From NCBI RefSeq assembly GCF_015472005.1, contig NZ_BMAQ01000009.1, forward strand, positions 62,001-126,000: 64,000 nt of DNA, written 5' to 3'. The position numbers and the translations under genes were made by a program. Of this stretch, positions 9,030 to 17,642 are shown in pieces. The DNA comes from Insulibacter thermoxylanivorax (GTDB taxonomy: Bacteria; Bacillota; Bacilli; Paenibacillales; DA-C8). Within the stretch, counting starts at the first letter, position 1. Each line of letters starts with the position of its first letter. Under the pieces are notes generated by a model that was given only the letters and a program-made list of their open reading frames with translations, had not been told where the DNA came from and did not search any database.

Positions 9030-9549
9030 TCATCAACCTCTTTTCCGCATTAATGACATAATTGCTCAGGATGGACGACGAACGATGCAGTTCGTCAAAA
9101 CAGACAAATAACTGCCTTTGAAGGCAGTTTTCCCCTAATGCGTTGCAACCCCTATCATCATTGAACATGGCTAACAAGCTTAATCACCGGGTATCAATAT
9201 GTACTTCGTACAGCCTTGGATTCCCAATCGATGAGCTTGCTACGAAACCGCAGCCCGACGAAAGCGGAACGAAATCTCCCTTAATTCCTCTTTCTCTCTT
9301 GAAAGGGCTCACTCGCCCATAATCACTAATAATATAACTTTGCCCCTTCTAATTTGTCAATGTTCGTACACATCTTTCACAAAATGTTCGCAAAGATAGT
9401 GACTGCTATCATTTTAACATCATTAACAATTGACTTAGATTGTCTTTATTGTATATTTTCCACCCATTTAGCCATTTGCATGCGGATGTCATTGATTTTT
9501 GTTTCATTAATCTTGTATTGCAGAGCATAGCGGGCAGTATAGAAATATG
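9030..9549. other. Divergent intergenic region with two hairpins in the ctaC leader
   Basis: No gene is supported in this stretch. Two perfect inverted repeats lie close upstream of ctaC: GACGAAC with a 6-nt loop (9077-9096) and AACTGCCTT with a 2-nt loop (9110-9129). They may be leader structures or regulator sites; neither is followed by a strong U-tract. The rest, up to the promoter of the thiamine operon, shows no recognisable element to me. Confidence 0.5.
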
Positions 9550-9577
9550 TTGACAACTCGCTTGTAAATGTTAATAT
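9550..9577 (+). promoter_or_regulatory. Promoter of the TPP riboswitch / ykoEDC operon
   Basis: TTGACA (9550-9555) and TAATAT (9572-9577) are separated by 16 bp. The aptamer begins about 10 bp further on, so the riboswitch lies at the very 5' end of the transcript. Confidence 0.75.
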
Positions 9578-9586
9578 GAAAATGAA

Positions 9587-9674
9587 ACACTGGGGGAGCT
9601 GAGAAGCTGAGATTGGACGGCGCCGTCCTAAACCCTTTGAACCTGAACTGGGTAATACCAGCGAAGGGAAGTGG
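9587..9674 (+). promoter_or_regulatory. TPP (thiamine pyrophosphate) riboswitch aptamer
   Basis: The THI-box elements are present in order: GGGGGAGC, the conserved GCTGAGA, a variable P3 stem (GGACGGCGCCGTCC), then CCCTTTGAACCTGA, CTGGGTAATACCAGCG and AAGGGAAG closing the stem. These match the TPP-binding consensus closely. The aptamer stands before a terminator at 9774 and the ykoEDC operon, so TPP binding is expected to stop transcription. Confidence 0.97.
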
Positions 9675-9773
9675 ACATATGAGAATGATCTAGGCTTTGC
9701 AGATCTGCTTACAGATCTGATCAACCGCACGGATGTCGAGCAGATCCTGCAGCGCCTGGCTTTTCTATGTATT

Positions 9774-9802
9774 CCGCTCCCTGCTTGGGCAGCGGTTTTT
9801 TT
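9774..9802 (+). terminator. Riboswitch expression-platform terminator
   Basis: Stem CCGCT/AGCGG with inner CCC/GGG pairs is followed by seven T residues. It lies between the TPP aptamer and ykoE, as expected for transcription attenuation. Confidence 0.85.
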
Positions 9803-9880
9803 GTGCCGCATGCCTTGGTTCACCTGGAACCGGCTCAGTGATTTCCGGTGTTGATCACAATTTCAAAGGAGTGGAATCCA

Positions 9881-10480
9881 TTGAGTCAAACAGTACAAAT
9901 ATCTAGAAAATTGCGTCTTGCTGACATTCTTGTGACAATTGTCATTGCAATTGTTTTTGGAGTTGTCTATAAGTTGTGGTCTCCTGTCTACTATGCCGTT
10001 AAACCGTTTGGCTTGCAATTGGATCAGCTGGTATACGGCATGTATTTCATCGCTTCCACGGTTGCCTATCTCATCGTGCGCAAACCGGGTGTTGCCTTGC
10101 TGGCAGAAGTGGGAGCGGCCTCCGCTGAGTTCGTAACAGGTTCCGAATGGGGACTCACTGTACTCATGTCCGGCGTCCTGCAAGGCCTGTTCGCTGAACT
10201 GGTATTCGCCGCCTTCCGCTACCGCAAGTTTACGCTGGGCGTGACCTGCCTTGCAGCGATCGCCGCATCGATCGCTTCCTTCATCATGGACCTCTACTTC
10301 AGCTACATCGATGATCTTGCGCTGTGGAACCTGACGGTGTTGATCACGGCTCGAACGGTCGGATCGATCATCATCGCCGGCGGATTCGCTTATTACTTGG
10401 TCAAGGCACTCGAGCTTACAGGGGTCACTAATCTCGTCCGTCCTGTGTCTCAGTCGGACTATGATGCACTGGAGCGATAA
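9881..10480 (+). CDS. ykoE: Thiamine-precursor ECF transporter substrate component YkoE
   Basis: 199-residue integral membrane protein with about six helices, matching the YkoE substrate-binding component. An ATG at 9848 is in frame, but the TTG at 9881 is preferred because AAAGGAG stands 9 bp before it. It is the first gene after a TPP riboswitch and is followed 2 bp later by the twin-ATPase gene, as in B. subtilis ykoFEDC. The ligand is probably thiamine or its hydroxymethylpyrimidine precursor. No ykoF is present here. Confidence 0.93.
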   Translation: MSQTVQISRKLRLADILVTIVIAIVFGVVYKLWSPVYYAVKPFGLQLDQLVYGMYFIASTVAYLIVRKPGVALLAEVGAASAEFVTGSEWGLTVLMSGVLQGLFAELVFAAFRYRKFTLGVTCLAAIAASIASFIMDLYFSYIDDLALWNLTVLITARTVGSIIIAGGFAYYLVKALELTGVTNLVRPVSQSDYDALER

Positions 10481-10482
10481 CG

Positions 10483-12015
10483 ATGATCGCTGCACAGGTA
10501 ACCAATCTTCGGTTAAAGTTCCCGGGACGGGATGAACTCCAGTTCCGGGATCTGTCTCTGACCATTCACCAAGGCGAGAAAGTCCTGCTCCTGGGTCCGA
10601 GCGGATGCGGCAAGTCAACACTGCTGCAAGTGCTGACAGGTCTCATCCCGGGCTCGCTGGAAGTCCCGGTAAAGGCGGATGAGATCACGATTCCCGAGCG
10701 CTGGGGCTTTGTCTTCCAAGATCCGGATACACAGTTCTGTATGCCCTATGTCGATGAAGAGATCGCCTTTGTCCTGGAGAACTTGCAAGTGCCGCACGAA
10801 CAGATGCCCGATATGATCGATGCCTATCTGCAGCTCGTCGGGCTTCATCTGACGGACCGGCACACGCCGATCCAGTCACTCTCGCAGGGCATGAAGCAGC
10901 GCCTGGCGATTGCCAGCGTACTTGCCCTGCAGCCGGATGTGCTGCTGCTCGATGAACCAACCGCCCTGCTCGATCCGGAAGGCACCGAGCAGGTGTGGCG
11001 GACGATCAAGAACATCAGCCGCGGCAAAACACTGATCATCGTTGAGCATAAGATCGATCAGATCCTCGATCTCATCGACCGCATCGTGCTCTTCAACGAC
11101 CGGGGACAGATCATCGCCGACGGTCCGCGGGATGAGATCTTCGAACAATATCGATCAGCCTTCCTCGAATACGGCATCTGGTATCCCGGCGTCTGGGAAG
11201 ATTATATGGCCCAAGCGGACAGGGTCCATACCGCAGCAAGGCAGGCACAGACGACGAAGGATGGCCGGGAAGATGCCGAGCCGAAGATCGAGCTCCAAAG
11301 ATTCCAAGCCTATCGCGGCAGAAGGTGTGTAACGGAAGTGAATGCGGCACAGCTCCATGCCGGCGAGTGGGTGACGATCGTCGGGCATAACGGAGCAGGC
11401 AAGAGCACGCTGCTCCTTGCGCTCATGCAGTTAGTTAAGACGAAGGGCTGTTACAAGCTCATGGGCCGCCCTGCCGATGAGATCCGCAATCTGGCCGATC
11501 ATCTCGCCTTCGTGTTCCAGAATCCGGAATTCCAATTCGTCACCAACCGAACTTGGGATGAGATCGCTTATACTCTTCGGCAGAGCGGGGAAAGTGAAGA
11601 AGCAATCGCTCCCAAGGTGGAACAGCTGCTGGAACAGTTCGATCTCACCGCTCATCAGGAGCAGCATCCTTATCAGTTGTCCATGGGACAGAAGCGCAGG
11701 CTGAGTGTGGCCTCAGCGGTGGTGAAGGAGCAGCCGATCCTCTTGCTCGATGAACCAACCTTCGGCCAGGATGCCCGCAACACCTTCGCCATCCTGGACA
11801 TATTGGAATCCTGGCGCCTTGCCGGCAGTACGATCCTCATGGTCACCCATGATCTTCAGATCGTCCGCCATTACGCCACTCAGGTATGGCATGTGCAGGA
11901 CGGCCGGGCGGAGATCTACAGAGATCCAGCAGAATATCTACAACAGATCGCTGATGAAGGGGCGGATGATCCATCACAACATAGCAGTTCCCAAGGGGCG
12001 GTGACGAACGGATGA
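10483..12015 (+). CDS. ykoD: Twin-domain ATPase of the thiamine ECF transporter, YkoD
   Basis: 510-residue protein with two complete ABC ATPase domains. Domain 1 (about residues 5-235) has GPSGCGKST, LSQGMKQR, LLLDEPTALLD and the H-loop VEHK. Domain 2 (about 265-490) has GHNGAGKST, LSMGQKRR, LLLDEPTFGQD and VTHD. Both Q-loops carry the ECF-type FQDPDTQF / FQNPEFQF pattern. It energises uptake through YkoE and YkoC. The stop overlaps the ykoC start by 4 bp. Confidence 0.95.
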   Translation: MIAAQVTNLRLKFPGRDELQFRDLSLTIHQGEKVLLLGPSGCGKSTLLQVLTGLIPGSLEVPVKADEITIPERWGFVFQDPDTQFCMPYVDEEIAFVLENLQVPHEQMPDMIDAYLQLVGLHLTDRHTPIQSLSQGMKQRLAIASVLALQPDVLLLDEPTALLDPEGTEQVWRTIKNISRGKTLIIVEHKIDQILDLIDRIVLFNDRGQIIADGPRDEIFEQYRSAFLEYGIWYPGVWEDYMAQADRVHTAARQAQTTKDGREDAEPKIELQRFQAYRGRRCVTEVNAAQLHAGEWVTIVGHNGAGKSTLLLALMQLVKTKGCYKLMGRPADEIRNLADHLAFVFQNPEFQFVTNRTWDEIAYTLRQSGESEEAIAPKVEQLLEQFDLTAHQEQHPYQLSMGQKRRLSVASAVVKEQPILLLDEPTFGQDARNTFAILDILESWRLAGSTILMVTHDLQIVRHYATQVWHVQDGRAEIYRDPAEYLQQIADEGADDPSQHSSSQGAVTNG

Positions 12016-12803
12016 ATTTTCCGCATCGCAAGACATGGCTGCATCGGATCAATCCGAGTCTGAAGTTGATCGTCTTCGTGCTCCTCTTCATCATCATCGT
12101 GATGATTCACAACATTAATATCATGATCAATCTGACGATCGCCAATCTTTTGATCCTATTCTTGTTCTCCGGCCATCCCCTGCGCCGGTTGCTGCTCTAC
12201 TCCTCCCCCTTCCTGTTCATCTTCGTCTCTTCCGCAGCGGCGATGATGTTCTTCGGACAAGGGGAGACGACTTGGGTGAAGTGGGGATTGCTGCATATCA
12301 CAGAGGAAAGTTTCTATCGCGGCCTGCATATCGGCTTTCGTGCACTGAACTTCGCAGCAGTTGGGCTCCTCTTCGCATTGACCACAAGTCCGGTGAAATT
12401 ATTCTATTCCCTGATGCAGCAGCTCAAACTCCCGCCCAAGTTCTCATACAGCTTCATGGCCGGCATCCGTCTGATCCCGATCATGTTCGAGGAGTTCCAG
12501 ACGCTGCGCCACGCAGCGAAGGTGCGGGGCGGTCTGGAAGGACGCGGCTTAAGGAGTCTCTATAAGAAGATTCGCTTCTACACGGTTCCCCTGCTCGCCC
12601 AGAGCATCCGCAGGGCCCAGCGAATCGCGGTAGCGATGGAAGCGAAGCGTTTTGGAATGGAATCCAAGAGAACCTACTATTATATAATCAGTTATTCATG
12701 GTACGATCTGTTGTATCTCATCCTGCTGGCTGCAGCCGTATCCTTCGCTTATTCCGCAGGACTCGGCATGCCCTACTTCGACATCACCGATGTACGGGCA
12801 TAG
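12012..12803 (+). CDS. ykoC: ECF transporter membrane (T) component YkoC
   Basis: 263-residue CbiQ/EcfT-type membrane component, with hydrophobic segments at about 20-60 and 70-130 and one at the C-terminus. The coupling-helix motifs are recognisable as AAKVRG near residue 175 and MEAKRFG near 215; the second differs from the usual A-R-G triplet. It links the ATPases to YkoE. It is the last gene of the operon and ends 5 bp before a strong hairpin. Confidence 0.93.
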   Translation: MNFPHRKTWLHRINPSLKLIVFVLLFIIIVMIHNINIMINLTIANLLILFLFSGHPLRRLLLYSSPFLFIFVSSAAAMMFFGQGETTWVKWGLLHITEESFYRGLHIGFRALNFAAVGLLFALTTSPVKLFYSLMQQLKLPPKFSYSFMAGIRLIPIMFEEFQTLRHAAKVRGGLEGRGLRSLYKKIRFYTVPLLAQSIRRAQRIAVAMEAKRFGMESKRTYYYIISYSWYDLLYLILLAAAVSFAYSAGLGMPYFDITDVRA

Positions 12804-12807
12804 ATAT

Positions 12808-12868
12808 AGAAGGTCTTATTCTCGATCCGCACAGGCCCTGAGCCCGCCGGATCAGAATAAGACCTTCT
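12808..12868. terminator. Shared terminator between ykoC and ectC
   Basis: Fifteen-bp perfect arms (AGAAGGTCTTATTCT and complement) with a 31-nt loop lie between two convergent operons. No strong U-tract follows on either strand, so termination efficiency is uncertain. Confidence 0.7.
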
Positions 12869-12909
12869 AAAGTATTCCAGAACTTTATTCCGAAGATGAC
12901 TGCTGGCTG

Positions 12910-13293
12910 CTATTCAAGAAGCGGATAGACCCCGTGTTCATCATGAACTTCATTGCCAACCAGCGGGGGATTGAATACACACACCATTCTCATCTCCTTC
13001 GCAGCACGCAGCAGGTGTTTCTCATGACCATTCAGCGCATAGAGCGTGCCCGGTCGGATCGGGTAGACTTGCTGATGGTCCAGATCTTCGATCTCGCCTT
13101 CCCCCGATATGCAATACACTGCCTCCAGATGATGGGCATACCAGATATAGGTTTCCGTCCCTTCTTTAATGATCGTATCGTGCAAGGAGAATCCCATGCC
13201 ATCCCGGCGAAGCAGCAATCTCCTGGCATTCCAAGTCTCAGTATCGATGTCATCCTGCGTGCCGATTACCTCATCTAGATGTTTCACGATCAC
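12910..13293 (-). CDS. ectC: Ectoine synthase EctC
   Basis: 127-residue cupin-fold enzyme that cyclises N-gamma-acetyl-diaminobutyrate to ectoine. The beta-barrel motif around [18 protein letters not shown] and the later [17 protein letters not shown] are diagnostic. Length agrees with the family (about 130). The start overlaps the ectB stop by 4 bp. It is the last gene of ectABC; no ectD hydroxylase or dedicated aspartokinase accompanies it. Confidence 0.97.
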   Translation of the reverse strand: MIVKHLDEVIGTQDDIDTETWNARRLLLRRDGMGFSLHDTIIKEGTETYIWYAHHLEAVYCISGEGEIEDLDHQQVYPIRPGTLYALNGHEKHLLRAAKEMRMVCVFNPPLVGNEVHDEHGVYPLLE

Positions 13294-14579
13294 ATTAGTC
13301 CCCTCCTTACCTCAGCAACGGATTGCATGAGAATCTTAAGGCCTGCACGAAGTCCTGATTCATCGATGATGAGCGGCGGCATCACCTTCACAACCTCATC
13401 CTTAGGTCCGGAAGTTTCCATAATCAATCCTCTGCGGAAGGCCGCTGCACTTACTTCACCAGCTGCTCCCTCTCTATGGAAAGCGATGCCTTGCAGCATC
13501 CCTCTGCCGCGAACTTCCGGTTTCAATTCGGGACAAGCCTCGGCCAATTCGTTCAAGGATGCACGGATCAGTTCCGCCTTGCGCTCCAATTCCCGGCTGA
13601 ACGCTTCGTCTTTCCAATAGTTCAGCGCCTCCGTGGCAGCCAGGAAACTGATGTTATTGCCGCGAAAGGTGCCGTTGTGTTCACCGGGCTGCCAAGTATC
13701 CAGTTCCGGCTTGAGCAGGGTCATCGCCATGGGCAATCCGAAGCCTCCCAGGGATTTGGACAAGCAGATGATATCCGGCTCCAACCCGGCATGCTCAAAG
13801 CTGAAGAAAGTTCCCGTACGTCCGCAGCCCGCTTGGATATCATCGACGATGAGCAAGATGTCCCGCTCACGGCAGATCTTCTCAATCTTCTGCAGCCACT
13901 CCGTGCTCGCAGCATGCAGTCCTCCCTCTCCCTGGACGGTTTCCAGGATCACCGCAGCAGGCAGATCTACCCCGCTGCCTTGATCATCCAAATAACGTTC
14001 CAACACCTCTGCTGTATCGATCCCCTCGCCCAAGAAATGTTCATAGGGCATAAATAAGGCGTCGGATAACGGCACCGCTGCCCCCTTTCGTTTAAACTTA
14101 TTTCCAGTCAAGGCCAATGAACCTAAAGTCATGCCGTGGAAGGCGTTGGTAAAGCAGATGATCGTGCTGCGTCCCGTGGCTTTGCGCGCCGTCTTCAAAG
14201 CACTTTCTACTGCATTGGTGCCGGTGGGACCGGGAAACAGCAGTTTATAGTCATACCCGCGCGGTCTCAATATGATCTGATCAAATGCTTTCAGGAACGA
14301 TTCTTTGGCCGCAGTCATCATATCCAAACTATGGGTGATTCCGTCATTTTGGATATATTGAATGATCTTGTTCTTCATTTCAGGGTTGTTATGTCCATAA
14401 TTCAGCGCACCAGCACCGGCGAAGAAATCGATATATTCCTTGCCTTGGTGATCGTATAATTTATATCCATTAGCACGGGTAAATACCGCAGTAAAATGGC
14501 GGCAATAACTGCGCACTTCAGACTCTAACTCATCGAAGATTGCGGTGTTCGGCTGGTCCAACACCTTGGTATGTGTCAT
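13290..14579 (-). CDS. ectB: Diaminobutyrate-2-oxoglutarate transaminase EctB
   Basis: 429-residue class III aminotransferase. The cofactor lysine lies in [14 protein letters not shown], and the PLP-pocket aspartate in [14 protein letters not shown]. It converts aspartate semialdehyde to L-2,4-diaminobutyrate, with glutamate as donor. Length and neighbours (ectA upstream, ectC downstream) identify it as EctB rather than another GABA-type transaminase. Confidence 0.97.
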   Translation of the reverse strand: MTHTKVLDQPNTAIFDELESEVRSYCRHFTAVFTRANGYKLYDHQGKEYIDFFAGAGALNYGHNNPEMKNKIIQYIQNDGITHSLDMMTAAKESFLKAFDQIILRPRGYDYKLLFPGPTGTNAVESALKTARKATGRSTIICFTNAFHGMTLGSLALTGNKFKRKGAAVPLSDALFMPYEHFLGEGIDTAEVLERYLDDQGSGVDLPAAVILETVQGEGGLHAASTEWLQKIEKICRERDILLIVDDIQAGCGRTGTFFSFEHAGLEPDIICLSKSLGGFGLPMAMTLLKPELDTWQPGEHNGTFRGNNISFLAATEALNYWKDEAFSRELERKAELIRASLNELAEACPELKPEVRGRGMLQGIAFHREGAAGEVSAAAFRRGLIMETSGPKDEVVKVMPPLIIDESGLRAGLKILMQSVAEVRRGLM

Positions 14580-14598
14580 GGGAATTTGTCCTCCTCAT

Positions 14599-15150
14599 TT
14601 AGTTTGACCTTGTATAGATCTGATTGGCACTTCCTATCCTTAACGGTCCTATCCGATATAATCTCTCATCCTCATGTTCCTCTGGGAAATCCTCCCGCTC
14701 ATAACCCTTCAACTCTTGAACGCAAGCCCCCAGACGTTCGGCCAAGCGTCCAAACAGCCGCCTGGATGCCTGATTAGAAGGGGCAATCGTGGCCTCGATA
14801 TAGCGCACTTCCCGGCATGCGCTGCGGGCTAACAGGGCGTCCAGCATCGCTGTCCCCACACCCAGGCCGCGGCAGTCTTCTCTAACTGCGATCTGCCATA
14901 CGAACAGCGTGTCCCGTCTGTTCAGCAAGACCAAACCGGAGACGAAGCCGACTACCTCTCCCTTCTCGTCACGGGCTATTACACAGGTGTCCGAGTTGAA
15001 GTCACACAGCATGATATAACAGTAAGCAGAATTCAAGTCTAAACTGCCGGCCTGGCGAACGAAACGCCAGACCTCTGCACCGTCTTCTAACGACGGTTGA
15101 TGGTAAGTAATCCGCATCGAACTTGCGTCTGCACGAACAGCCGTCCCCAT
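14599..15150 (-). CDS. ectA: Diaminobutyrate acetyltransferase EctA
   Basis: 183-residue GNAT-family enzyme that acetylates diaminobutyrate at the gamma amino group. The acetyl-CoA loop reads REDCRGLGVGTAML, and YCYIMLCDFNSDTCV is typical of EctA. A GTG at 15153 directly precedes the ATG at 15150, which is better spaced from GAGAGG. It is the first gene of ectABC. The product protects against salt and drought, so osmotic control is expected, but I see no clear stress promoter. Confidence 0.95.
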   Translation of the reverse strand: MGTAVRADASSMRITYHQPSLEDGAEVWRFVRQAGSLDLNSAYCYIMLCDFNSDTCVIARDEKGEVVGFVSGLVLLNRRDTLFVWQIAVREDCRGLGVGTAMLDALLARSACREVRYIEATIAPSNQASRRLFGRLAERLGACVQELKGYEREDFPEEHEDERLYRIGPLRIGSANQIYTRSN

Positions 15151-15432
15151 CACATCCTCTCTTCATTCCCAGGGAGACCGGTCAATCCCACTTCCTTCCT
15201 TATGGTATCATTCCTCCCAGCTCAGCTCATCCTTTATATCCTTCGATATTTCATGCCCTGACTGCCGCTGCAAGGGTGAAGGAGGATTAACCCGGTCATC
15301 CATATTTATCCTGAAAGATCCTCGCTGCTCCTCCAAGATGCTCCGGAATCGATGTTTAAATGATCAAAACCATAGCTTAATCCAGCATCTGCTTGAGTAA
15401 AACCCTTTCAATTTTGACATTTTGATGACGGT
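15151..15432. other. Intergenic region upstream of ectA
   Basis: This holds the upstream region of ectA on the minus strand. I found no convincing SigA or SigB promoter and no leader structure. The FNR boxes just beyond its right end could in principle affect both directions. Confidence 0.4.
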
Positions 15433-15448
15433 TGTGATTTTTTTCACA
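15433..15448. promoter_or_regulatory. FNR box, distal
   Basis: TGTGA-N6-TCACA matches the B. subtilis FNR consensus perfectly. Its centre is at -62.5 relative to the inferred transcription start of fnr at about 15503, 21 bp (two helix turns) from the proximal box. Confidence 0.8.
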
Positions 15449-15453
15449 TATAA

Positions 15454-15469
15454 TGTGACATATATCACA
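15454..15469. promoter_or_regulatory. FNR box, proximal (class II position)
   Basis: A second perfect TGTGA-N6-TCACA. Its centre is at -41.5 from the inferred start, the classical class II activation distance. Positive autoregulation of fnr under oxygen limitation is the simplest reading. Confidence 0.85.
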
Positions 15470-15490
15470 CTTGCGCCAAAGGTCGTATGC

Positions 15491-15496
15491 TATACT
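15491..15496 (+). promoter_or_regulatory. fnr promoter -10 element
   Basis: TATACT preceded by TGC, giving an extended -10. There is no good -35; the proximal FNR box occupies its place, which fits activator dependence. Confidence 0.7.
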
Positions 15497-15533
15497 TTGC
15501 TTAAATCAAGCTCCTAGCAAGGAGGAATACACG

Positions 15534-16247
15534 ATGAGCTTACTAATAGATAACCAAGAGACTCGTGCCAACTTCTGCATTTCGCCTGAAAATATGAAGC
15601 GTCTTCAGGAGATCATGATTGATCAGAAAGTGACGAAGGATTCTCCATTGTTCTGGGAACACGATGCTGCAGACAAAGTGTATTATATAAAGAAGGGCAA
15701 GATCAAAGTTACGAAAAACTCCAACGACGGCAAAGTCTTCATCTTATACGTCTTTCGCGAAGGGGATTTCGTTGGACAGCTGGACCCCTATAGCGATTCG
15801 ACCCAGCAGTTTAACGGGATCGCCATCGAAGACAGCGTCGTCGGCGTGATTCATAAGCAGGATCTAGAGACGCTGCTCTGGCAATACAGCGATCTCGCCA
15901 TCGATTTTATGAAGTGGATGGGACTCGTATCGCGCATCACCCAGACGAAGTTCCGCGACTTGATCATGTACGGCAAGCAGGGTGCATTGTGCTCAACCCT
16001 CATCCGTCTCGCTAACTCCTACGGTGTAGAGACACCTGAAGGGATTCTGATCAAACAGAAGCTGACCAATACCGATCTGGCTGATTATATCGGCGCTGCT
16101 CGTGAAAGTGTCAGCAGAATGCTGAGCGCCCTGAAGAAGGAGAACGCCGTAGATATGAAAGACGGCTATCTGCTCCTGAAGGATATCGATTACCTGAAGG
16201 ACATCTGCCATTGCGAAACCTGCCCGAAGGAAATCTGTCGGATCTAA
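15534..16247 (+). CDS. fnr: Anaerobic regulator Fnr (Crp/Fnr family, Bacillus type)
   Basis: 237-residue Crp/Fnr regulator with an N-terminal cyclic-nucleotide-type barrel (about 15-140), a dimer helix and a C-terminal helix-turn-helix (TNTDLADYIGAARESVSRMLSAL). The extreme C-terminus carries CHCETCPKEIC, containing the C-X2-C-X4-C pattern that holds the [4Fe-4S] cluster in B. subtilis Fnr, so oxygen sensing by cluster is likely. The ATG at 15534 has AAGGAGG 8 bp upstream; an earlier in-frame start would lie inside the promoter. Two FNR boxes precede it. A palindrome array follows, before the terminator. Confidence 0.93.
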   Translation: MSLLIDNQETRANFCISPENMKRLQEIMIDQKVTKDSPLFWEHDAADKVYYIKKGKIKVTKNSNDGKVFILYVFREGDFVGQLDPYSDSTQQFNGIAIEDSVVGVIHKQDLETLLWQYSDLAIDFMKWMGLVSRITQTKFRDLIMYGKQGALCSTLIRLANSYGVETPEGILIKQKLTNTDLADYIGAARESVSRMLSALKKENAVDMKDGYLLLKDIDYLKDICHCETCPKEICRI

Positions 16248-16293
16248 CGCTGCCCGAGACGACAAAGATCAATCAGGAAATACTGGTTGACCT

Positions 16294-16622
16294 GATAATA
16301 CGAATGATTGTTGATTCAAGGTGCGACGAAGCAGGACTGGCGTGTGAGACGATAGATTTTGTTGATTCAGCTGTGTTGAGGCAGTAACGGCGCGTGAGAC
16401 GATAGTTATTGTCGACTCAGCCGCGATGAGACCTGGAACTGTGCGCGAACCGACAGATTCTGTCGGCTCAGCTGCCTCCAAACAGCACGACATACTTGAG
16501 ACGACAGTTCCTGTTGACTCCGCCGCGTCGATACCAGAACTGCTCGCGAATCGACAGTTCCTGTCGGCTCAGCGATTGGCTGATGCCATCCACTCCGCGA
16601 GACGACATATATTATCGTCTCA
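16294..16622 (+). repeat. Array of 25-nt imperfect palindromes, period 50-51 bp (array A)
   Basis: Six clear copies start at 16345, 16395, 16446, 16497, 16547 and 16598; a decayed seventh lies at 16294 in phase. Each is an imperfect hairpin with left arm close to YGAGACGACAG, a 3-nt loop, and right arm close to CTGTCGACTCA. The 25-26 nt between copies mostly begin with GC but otherwise differ. The array lies after fnr and before the terminator at 16642, so it should be part of the fnr 3' untranslated region. There are no cas genes. The same family occurs at 32298-32676. Confidence 0.9.
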
Positions 16623-16641
16623 GCACTATCCAAAAATAAGT

Positions 16642-16666
16642 AAGGGCCCTTGACGGGCCCTTTTTT
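16642..16666 (+). terminator. Terminator after fnr and array A
   Basis: AAGGGCCC and GGGCCCTT arms with a 5-nt loop, followed by T residues on the plus strand. It may also work leftward for the convergent permease transcript, where a T-rich stretch follows as well. Confidence 0.9.
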
Positions 16667-16682
16667 ATGTGCTTGCAGCAGA

Positions 16683-17642
16683 TTATGAACGCGAGCGGAT
16701 CTCCTGCCTCATGAAGATATAATACGACACGCCGAAGCAGATCAAGGTTGCGGCGATCATCGCGGTGAGCTGCGGCCAGCACACGAGCAAGCTCTGTACG
16801 AAGCTGAGCGGAGTATCCGGGATCATGAAGAATTGCTGTTCGCTGGCCAGGATCGACGAACCCAAGGTGTTCACTGTCGGATAAAGCAGCGTCTTCGTCA
16901 CCTCGCTGAACAGATACGCCGGTGACAGACGGAGCAGGAACATCATCGTGCTCTCATAACTCAAGATCGACTCCACGGTGAGCTCACCCGGGGCCAAAGC
17001 ATTGCCCAAAAGCTCGATGATCATGTTATAGAAGACGCTGAAGAACAGCCATACAGCGATGCCGGACAAGGCCGCTGTCGCAGGCTGCTTGAACAGCACC
17101 GAGAACAGGATCGACAGATTGAGCCAGAACGCAACATACACCAGGCTCATCAGCAGATAGGAGATGATCCTGAGGAATTCCTCGAAGGTCAGCTCGATGC
17201 CTGTGACGAGAATGCCGATCCCCATGACCAAGAGGCCAAGGGCGAAGAAGGCTGCGCCGATCACCAGAAGTGCCGCTGCGAACTTCGCATTGATCACGTA
17301 GTCGCGCGGCACGGGCTGGGCCAGGATGCGGCTTAGCGTTCCTTTGTTGCGCTCGGAGTTAATCGCATCGAAGCCAAGCCCGATCCCGAGCAGCGGCCCC
17401 AGGAAGGTGATGAAGGACATAAACGAAGGCACGGTGCCGTTCGAGATCGTGAACAGCCGCAGGAAGAGAAACTCGACTCGCGTGTCCGTCGCTGCCGCTG
17501 CCTTGGTGATACCGCTCAAAGCCGTATACAGCGAGCCGAGGCAGGTCAGCATGATGATCCCGATCAGGATGAAGAACCGCCAGCTGTGCAGGTAATCGGC
17601 GATTTCCTTGCGCACGATCACCCAGAACGGACGAGTGTTCAT
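16683..17642 (-). CDS. ABC-2 type transporter permease
   Basis: 319-residue permease with about six membrane segments and the ABC-2 fold. The motif FDAINSERNKGTLSRILAQPVPRDYVI after the second membrane segment is typical of NosY-like export permeases. Its start overlaps the ATPase gene stop by 4 bp, so the two form one exporter. It is the last gene of a three-gene operon with the NEW3-domain protein. The substrate is unknown. Confidence 0.88.
   Translation of the reverse strand: MNTRPFWVIVRKEIADYLHSWRFFILIGIIMLTCLGSLYTALSGITKAAAATDTRVEFLFLRLFTISNGTVPSFMSFITFLGPLLGIGLGFDAINSERNKGTLSRILAQPVPRDYVINAKFAAALLVIGAAFFALGLLVMGIGILVTGIELTFEEFLRIISYLLMSLVYVAFWLNLSILFSVLFKQPATAALSGIAVWLFFSVFYNMIIELLGNALAPGELTVESILSYESTMMFLLRLSPAYLFSEVTKTLLYPTVNTLGSSILASEQQFFMIPDTPLSFVQSLLVCWPQLTAMIAATLICFGVSYYIFMRQEIRSRS

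Noticed and set aside
9446-9823. Minus-strand 125-codon frame
   Set aside because: It lies antisense over the TPP riboswitch and its terminator, and its sequence has no protein character.
15471-15533. Upstream extension of fnr to 15471
   Set aside because: It would begin within the promoter between the FNR box and the -10; the ATG at 15534 has a strong ribosome-binding site.
16269-16633. Minus-strand open frames through array A encoding repeats such as SAVTASTQLNQQNLSS
   Set aside because: They are by-products of the palindrome array; the 50-51 bp period shifts frame and there are no start signals.
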